In this document: piece after piece, positions 8,001 through 17,000 of the stretch | Position numbering within the stretch: position 1 is the first letter of the stretch | Layout of the letters: every line of letters begins with the position of its first letter | NCBI GenBank assembly: GCA_020721025.1 | Contig: DYNO01000006.1 | Location: forward strand, 10,571 to 35,647 | Reading direction: 5' to 3' | Source: Thiomargarita sp. | GTDB taxonomy: Bacteria > Pseudomonadota > Gammaproteobacteria > Beggiatoales > Beggiatoaceae | Length of the DNA stretch: 25,077 bases | Notes under the pieces: generated by a model | What the model saw: the letters and a program-made list of their open reading frames with translations, nothing else | The model's database searches: none | Told to the model about the DNA's origin: nothing | Program-made: the position numbers and the translations under genes

Positions 8001-11000
8001 CTGCAACCGCAACAGATTGATTATATTGAAGCTCATGGCACCGGTACTTTATTAGGTGATCCAATTGAAGTTTTAGCATTACAAGAAATTTTTAAGTCTC
8101 GCGCTCAAAAGCTCATGATTGGCTCGGTGAAAACCAATGTGGGACATTTGGAAAGTGCGGCGGGAATTGCAGGGGTAATTAAGACGATATTAGCATTGCA
8201 ACATGCTGTTATTCCTAGTAGTTTACACGCAACTGAATTAAATACTCGGATTCCTTGGCAAAAATTAGATATCGATGTAGCCACACAACCAATTTCATGG
8301 GAAGTGCAGCAAAAACAACGGATTGCAGGAGTCAGTTCTTTTGGTTTCAGTGGCACCAATGCACATGTCATCATTGAGGAATATGTGCAACCAATGATCG
8401 CTACTCCAGTGCAGAGAAAATTTGAATTATTGACACTTTCGGCTAAAAATGAAGCTGCATTGCATGAATTGGTCACTCGGTATGCACAACTTCTTGATTC
8501 TACACAAGAAAATTTAGCCAATATTTGCTATACTGCGAATACAGGACGCACCCATTTTGCAAAACGTTGTGCTTTTGTGGCAGATAATGTGACGACGTTA
8601 CAAAATTTGCTAAAAACAGCCGCTCCTCGTGAAATGACGCGTGGAGATAAAAAAATTGCATTTTTGTTCACTGGTCAGGGTTCGCAGTATCACGATATGG
8701 CACGAGAACTTTATGAAACTCAAGCAATTTTTAAACAGGCGTTGGATGAATGCGACAACGTGCTAAAACCAATTTTGCAACTTTCCCTGCTTGATGTCAT
8801 TTATGCTCGCCAAGCGGACATCAATCAGACGCAATTTACACAACCTGCGATTTTTGCGGTGGAATATGCGCTGGCAAATTTATGGATGTCGTGGGGTATT
8901 CAACCGGCGGCATTACTTGGACATAGCATCGGGGAATATGTTGCGGCATGTTTGGGGGGCATGATCAGCTTAGAAGACGCATTGCAATTGGTCGCTATTC
9001 GTGGCAAATTGTTGCAAAGTTTACCTGAAGGGGGCGGTATGGCAAGCATTGCAGCGAGTATTGACGTGGTATTGCCGCTGTTACAAGCCTATCCACAGAT
9101 TGCAATTGCAGCATACAATAGCCGGAATAGTGTAGTCATTTCTGGTGATCAATCTGCACTACAAAATATCTTGGCGCAATTGCCTAAACACATTCGCACC
9201 CGGCAACTTGAAGTGTCGCACGCCTTCCATTCCCCCTTAGTTGAACCAATTCTAGCCGAGTTTCAACAAGTGGCAGAAACCATTTTTTATACTAAAGCTC
9301 AACTTCCTGTCATTTCTAACGTAACTGGGCAACTTTTACAAAATTGTGATGCCGAGTATTGGACACAACATATTCGTCAACCGGTTCATTTTCAAGCAGG
9401 TTTACAAACTTTATATGAAATGGGCGTTCGGCACTTTATTGAAATTGGAGCCACCGCGGCATTGTCGAGCCTAGGTGCATCTACGCTACTTGACTGTACT
9501 TTTTTACCCTCTTTGCGTAAAAATAAGCCAGACAGCCAACAATTGCTAGAAACGCTTGCCGAAGTTTATTTGCATGGATTTCCGCTTGATTGGACAGCTT
9601 TTTATCAGCATGAATCGCATAAAAAAGTGTCGCTTCCGACCTATGCCTTTCAACGTAAACGCTTTTGGATAGATTTACCACTTACTGTATCTCACTCTGC
9701 TCATTTTTCTCAGCTTACTGAAGGTCATTTTGTCATGCAACCGATTGAAAATCAACGTAATCAATTGATTCACACCATTAAATCGAACTTAAAACAAGTG
9801 GCAGGACTTGATCCAGAAACAATTGATTTACATCAAAATTTCTTTGAACTGGGATTAGATTCATTGGCATTAGTACAATTGCAGCGAGGATTGGAGAAGC
9901 AATTTAATATTGATCTCGAAATGAGCCAATTTTATGAACAAGCCGATACAGTCAGCAAATTAGCAGATTATCTATCGCCGCGTGTAGCTCAACCAACTGA
10001 ATCTACACTAAATATTTCACAAAGTGCGCCAGTCATAACCACAACTTTAGCGACTCCTCCTAATCAGGTTACGAGTCCACAATTTGCTGCCCATACCACT
10101 GTTATGAATTCGGACAGTGGCAATGTGTTAGAACGCTTGATGTCTCAACAACTTATCACGATGTCACAGTTGATGACCCAACAGTTAGAGACCTTTAAGC
10201 AAGTGAGTGGGGGACAAACAGCATTAAGTACGCAACTTTCACAGCCTATTGTAGTGCAACCTGTAACGCAATCTGTAGTGCATACGCAACCGACTGAAAC
10301 TAAAGCAGAAACTACAGATAAACCAAATGTAGTTGTCCCCGGCTTGTATCGCGCAGTTCGCACCGAACGTAATGAAAGATTTACCGAAATTCACAATATC
10401 CATGTTAAAAACCTAGCTTCAAATTACAATCAACGCACCCACAGTTCCAAAACGTATGCGGCTCGCCATCGTCCTGTTTTTGCGAATAATCGTAACATCA
10501 TCGGTTTTCGTCCGGAATGGAAGGAAATGATTTATCCGATTGTGGTTGATCGTGGCGAAGGCTCGAAAATTTGGGACGTTGACGGCAATCAATATGTTGA
10601 TATTACAATGGGTTTTGGTGTGGTATTATTTGGGCATAATCCCACATTTATTCGTGACGCGATGGTAGAAGAGCTGCAAAATCATGGCTCTATCTTGGGT
10701 CCCATGTCACGTTTGGCGGGCGATGTCGCTACTTTGATCCATGAAATTACAGGCATGGAACGAGTGGCGTTTTTTAACACCGGTTCTGAAGCGGTAATGG
10801 TGGCGGTGCGTTTGGCTCGTGCAGTGACTGGTCGGGATAAAATTGTAATATTTACAGGAGCTTATCACGGATTTTTCGATGGTGTGCTGGCGGCGGGCTG
10901 GGCAGTCGATGGCAAACCGGTGTCCTTTCCAATTGCCCCCGGTACTCCAGCGAGTTTAGTTAAGGACGTGATTGTATTGAAATATGGCGATCCGGAGTCA

Positions 11001-14000
11001 TTGGATGTCATCAAGCAATTAGGCACGCAAGTCGCGGCAGTTTTGGTCGAACCGGTGCAAAGTCGCAATCCGACAATCCAACCGAGAGAATTTTTGCATG
11101 AACTTCGCGCTATCACGCAACAAAATGCTACCGCCTTGATTTTTGACGAAATGATTCTCGGTTTTCGGATGCACCCACGCGGTGGACAAGGTTGGTTTGG
11201 CATTGAGGCGGACTTGGCGACCTATGGCAAGGTTTTGGGTGGGGGAATGCCCATCGGCGTGGTGGCGGGCAAGGCGAAATTCATGGAAATGGTGGACGGT
11301 GGGCTGTGGCAATACGGCGACGCTTCGACTCCGGCGCAACGTACTGCTTTTATTGCAGGAACATTTAGTAACCATCCGATAACTATGGCTGCGGCGAAGG
11401 CGGTGCTGACTGAAATTAAACGGCAAAGCCCACAATTGCAACATGATTTGAACCACAAGACGGAAGCGTTTTGTCAGCAATTAAATCAATGGTTTATCGA
11501 AGAAGACGTACCCATTCAGCTACACCATTTCGGCTCATTATTTCGCTTTAATTATCAAGGTGATACTGAAATTCTGAATTATCATCTGCTTAATCAAGGT
11601 GTTTATGTTTGGGAAGAACGCAATTGTTTTCTCAGCGTAGCCCATACATTGGAAGATATTGAATTTATTATCAATACAGTCAAACAAGGTGTAGCAGAAA
11701 TGCGTCATGGGGGATGGTTGCCGCCGTCACCTCAAAAAAAAACTCGACTGAATAGCTCTGTTGATTCAGAAAAAAAAGCTGTTCCATCAATAAGTTCGTT
11801 GCCACTCGGTCACATTCCGCTGTCAGTGGGTCAGAAAGAGATGTGGTTTTTGACCCATGCTGACCCCGCTGCATCCTTGGCGTACAATGAAGTAGTGTTA
11901 TTAGAATTCAAAGGTGACTTGCAACTGGATTTATTACATCAAGCGATAAATCAAGTGGTTGCACGTCATGAAGCCCTGCGGGTGGCGCGAATTGATGGGG
12001 AAACACAGCATATCGCGTCCCAACTGACTTTAGAGCTTCCTTTTATCAACTTTTCTCAAGAACCCGATAGAGACACTCGGCAAGCGCAAATTGAATCTTG
12101 GTTCGACACACAATTAAAACAAACATTTGATTTACAACAAGATAAATTAATTCGTTGCTACGCGTTACAACTTGAAGCCCAACACTATCAACTACTCATC
12201 GTGGCACAACATATCATTGCCGACGGTTGGTCATTGGGTGTGTTAGTTCATGAAATTGCTGCAATTTATAGCGCGCAACAACGACACATTGCAATCTCTC
12301 TTCCGCCTGCCATTCCCTATCGTGATTTTGTGCGTTGGGAAGTTGAACGCGTCACTGATCCAAAAATCCAAGCCAAACTTGAAAAATCGCAACAATATTG
12401 GCAGACGCAATTTGCTAACTCCTTACCAGTCTTAGAATTACCCAGCGACCGACCACGCCCTGTATTACAAAATTATCAAGGTCGTCGTCTGCAACGGACC
12501 GTAGTTAATTCATTGTATCAACAAATAAAATCTTTCAGTCGGCAACAGGGTGTGAGCGTTTTTGTAACGCTGTTGACCAGTTTTAATACCTTATTAGCTC
12601 GTTTGACGCAACAACACGAGTTTTTATTAGGAATGCCTATCGCGGGACACAGCCTGATGGGGGCGATGCACTTGATTGGTCAATGTACTGCAATGTTGCC
12701 GATGCCGATTCGTCTCACTCAAAATACTACGTTTTCAGAATTACTGACTGCGACAAAACGACAAGTGCTCGACATGCAAGCACATCAAGATGCAATTTTT
12801 CACCGAACAGTTTCGCTTGCTATTCCGCCAGTTACTGTTATTTTTAATCTCGATAAAGCGGTTTCACTGCAATTTTCAGATTTACAGGTTAAATTGCAAC
12901 CTTCTCCGATTCATTACGTGAAGTTCGACCTATTTTTAAACGCGCTAGAAGCTGATAATGAATTAGTGCTTGATTTAGACTATCGCACTGATTTATTCGA
13001 TACCACGCGAGCAAAACAATGGATCGAAAATTATCTGCAACTATTACAAAGCGTTATCGAAAATCCACAGCAAAAAATCCTACCTATTTCGCCAACGCTG
13101 GATAGTGTAGTGCGTGTGCAGGGTTATCGCGTTAATATTCAAGAAATTCAACAAATTATTCGCCAATATACTGAAATTCAAGATGTAGTGGTGCTTGCCA
13201 ATCATGCAACTGGGCAACGTTATGATGCAAGATTAACCGCCTATCTCGCTGTCAATAACACATTTTCAGTTAAAAATCTGCGCCAATGGCTGAAAATTCA
13301 ATTACCTAGCTATCAGATTCCCAGTTATTTTGTGCGCGTCGCTGCGATCCCCTACACCGATCTAGGCGAAGTTGATCAAATTGCTTTGCAAACCTTGAAT
13401 TTACCACGAGAAACAGGTGTTGATTATCTTGCCCCGCGTGACGAGTTGGAATGCCAACTGATTGATTTATGGCAACAAATTCTTGTCGTGCAACCGATTG
13501 GGATTGACGATAATTTCTTTGAATTGGGCGGGCAAAGTTTAAAAGCAGTGCAATTATTAGCGCGTATTCAACAGAAATTAGGGATTCAATTGAATCTCAA
13601 AGAAATTTTTGAAGCCCCGACTGTGGCAACTTTAGCGGATGTAGTGCGTCACAAAGTTCCCGTTGAACTACAAATGATCACTAAAGTTGCTGAATTTGAA
13701 GATTATTCGCTCTCGAATGCGCAAAAACGTTTGTGGTTGTTAGAGCAGATGGAGGAAAATCTCACTGCGTATAATATTCCAGTGGCATTGCGTTACTTTG
13801 GCGAGTTGGATGTTGCGAAATTTCAGCAGGTTTTACAACAACTTAGCCAACGACATGAAACGCTACGCACGATATTCATTCAACGGGATGGCGAACCGCG
13901 GCAGAAAATTTTGGCTGAAGTGTCTTTTCCTATAGAATCGCATGATTTGTCTCAAATTGAAAATTATGAGATGCAACTGAATGAAGTTATTCAAGAAATT

Positions 14001-17000
14001 ATCAGACACACCTTCAATTTAACTCAAGCCCCGCTGTTGCGAGTTGTTGTTTGTCGCTTGCCAGAACATCACGTCATTATTTTTAATATTCACCATATTA
14101 TCAGCGATGGCTGGTCAATGGGCGTGTTTATTGAAGAATTGTTCGAGTTGTATCATGATAACTCACTGATTCCTTTAGAAATTCAGTATAAAGATTATAG
14201 TGCGTGGCAACATAATTTGCTTGAAAGTACCGAAGTTGAGCCGCATCAGAATTATTGGAAAAATAAACTTGCCAGTCCCTTGACTACACTAGAATTATTG
14301 ACTGATCTGCCCCGTCCAGCGGTCAAAACTTTCAATGGTGCACATCATAAGCTCACTTTGGACAAAATTGTCACCTCTGGATTGCGTGCCCTCAGTGTGC
14401 AGTATCAAAGCAGTGTTTTTATTAGTTTAATGACGATAATCAAAATCTTACTGCATCGTTACACCGGGCAAGAAGATATTATTGTAGGCACTGTCACCGC
14501 CGGGCGTGAGCATCCACAGTTAGTGCAACAACTTGGTTTCTTTGTCAATTCTTTGGTATTACGTGATAATGTGACGGCTCACGAGAGTTTCACAATGTTA
14601 TTGCCCAAAGTGAAACAAACCATGTTAGATGCAGTTGCCCACGAAATCTATCCTTTTGACCGCTTGGTTGAAGAATTGGCACAAGGGCGTGATTTAAGTC
14701 ACAATCCATTGTTTGATGTGATGATCGCGATGGATGATCGGGCAGATGTTGCGCCGTTGCTCAAAAAGTTCAATTTACAAGAAATCCCACTTGGTACAGA
14801 TGATGGACAGTTTGATTTGACTTTTTCAATCACAGAACAGTCTGAAACAATTGATATTTTGGTTGCCTATAATACTGATTTATATCTTTCAGGCACGATT
14901 GAAAGAATGAGTCAGCATTTATACAGTTTACTCAGCGATGTGGTGGCGCGTCCTCAGTGTCCCATTTCTCAATTGCAATTGCTGACAGAAGCCGAAACTC
15001 AGGCAATTATTCAATTTTATCAACCAGTTAATTTAGTTCAGTCCGGATTACATCACTTAGTAGAATGGCAAGTTGAGCTTACACCAGATGCGGTGGCTAT
15101 TCAGTTTGAAAATCAGTCATTTACTTACGCTCAAGTTGAAGATCATGCTAATCAACTGGCGAATTATTTGTTGAGTTTAGGCGTACAGCTCGGTGATTTT
15201 ATTGGCTTAACTATTGAACGTTCCCATTTAGTGCCGATCAGTTTGTTGGCAATTTTGAAAGCAGGGGGCGTTTATTTACCGCTTGATCCGGCGTATCCTC
15301 AAGATCGCATTGCCTACATGTTGGAAGACACACAAGCAAAAATCTTGCTAACTCAACAAGATATCAATCTTTCATCGTTGTCATCTCAAGTGAAAGTGGT
15401 GTGTCTCGATAATGATTTTGCAAAAATTGCCGCGTGTGATCCACAACGTCCAAATATTACGATTTCTTCCAATAATCTTGCCTACGTTATTTATACTTCC
15501 GGTTCGACTGGCAAGCCCAAGGGCGTGATGATTTCTCATCAAAGTATCGCGCAACATTATCAAGATATTCAACAGCTTTATCAACTCAATGTGCACGATA
15601 AGGTGCTTCAGTTCGCCTCGATCAGTTTTGACACCTCTTTAGAACAATTATTGCCGTTGACTCAGGGCAGTTGTTTGGTGTTGCGCGGGCGGGAATTGTG
15701 GAGCAGTGTGGAGTTTGTGCAAAAATTGCTTGATTATCAAATTACTGTGGCAGATATTCCTCCTGAATATTGGCGAGCATTGGCACAAGAGGTTGAAAAT
15801 CTTAAAGAAACTCACGAAAATTCTGCTCAATTGAAATTACGTTTGATGATTGTGGGTGGTGAGGCGATGTCCGTTGAAGATTTGCGGCAATGGCGAGAAA
15901 CTTCTTTAAACCATGTGAAATTGTTGAATGCGTATGGGCCCACGGAAGCAACCATTGAGGCGACTGTTTTTGATATTCCAAGCGATTATCACCTCAACCC
16001 GCATCTTACGAAAATTTCTATCGGTAAGCCATTGGCAAGTCGCAGAATTTATATTTTGGATAAGCAAAATCAAATTGTTCCGACGGGAGTGGCAGGTGAG
16101 CTGGTTATCGCAGGATGTCTAGCTGAAGGCTATCTAAACAATCCAAAACTGACTGCTGAAAAGTTCATTGAATGTGAATTTAACTTGGCTGGACATAAAA
16201 TCGTCGAGAAAGTTTATAAAACCGGTGATCTGGCTCGCTATCTCGCTGATGGTAATATTGAATTTTTGGGACGGATTGATAATCAAGTTAAATTACGCGG
16301 TTTTCGGATTGAATTGGGAGAGATCGAAACCGCGTTGAATCAACATGCCCAAGTTCAGGAAAGTATTGTGATCTTGCGTGAAGATCAGCCTAGAATCAAA
16401 TATTTAGCTGGATATATTCGCTTAAAAACTGTTTTGGTGGATACAAGCGAAATTGAGGCTGAATTACGCGATTTTATGAAACAACAATTGCCGGAGTACA
16501 TGGTACCTACAGCGTTTGTGTTTTTAGATAACTTTCCGTTGACCGGTTCTGGAAAGATTGATCGGCGTGCGTTGCCAGTTCCTAACTTACAGAAATTCAA
16601 CAAAAATATAGTTACCGCGCGTACTTCATTGGAACAGCATTTGGTTACTTTATGGGCAGAAGTGCTGAAACTGCCTCAAGTTGGGATTTTTGACAACTTT
16701 TTTGATTTAGGCGGTCACAGTTTATCTGCTAATCAAGTGGTGTCTAAAATTCACAAAACTCTGGCTAAGAAATTGATGTTAAAAGAATTTTTTACACATC
16801 CGACCGTGGCAGAAATTGCAGAATTGCTGGAAAAACGCGGACGTTCCGATTTGCCGCCAATTCAACCGATTGCGTCACAACCGCATTATCCCTTGTCGTA
16901 TGCACAACGGCGGTTATGGACTGCAACTCAAATGACTGGAGATTCAGCGGCTTACAATATGGTCGGCGGTTTTATCTTGAGTGGCAATTTAAATGTCGCA

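Noticed and set aside
9680..9780. Ketoreductase, dehydratase or methyltransferase between AT and ACP
   Set aside because: The AT post-linker runs straight into the ACP with less than 40 residues between; there is no room for a modifying domain.
7034..11480. Several minus-strand ORFs of 60-150 codons inside the NRPS/PKS gene
   Set aside because: They are antisense shadows of conserved domain-coding sequence, with Cys/Ser/Arg-rich composition and no start signals.
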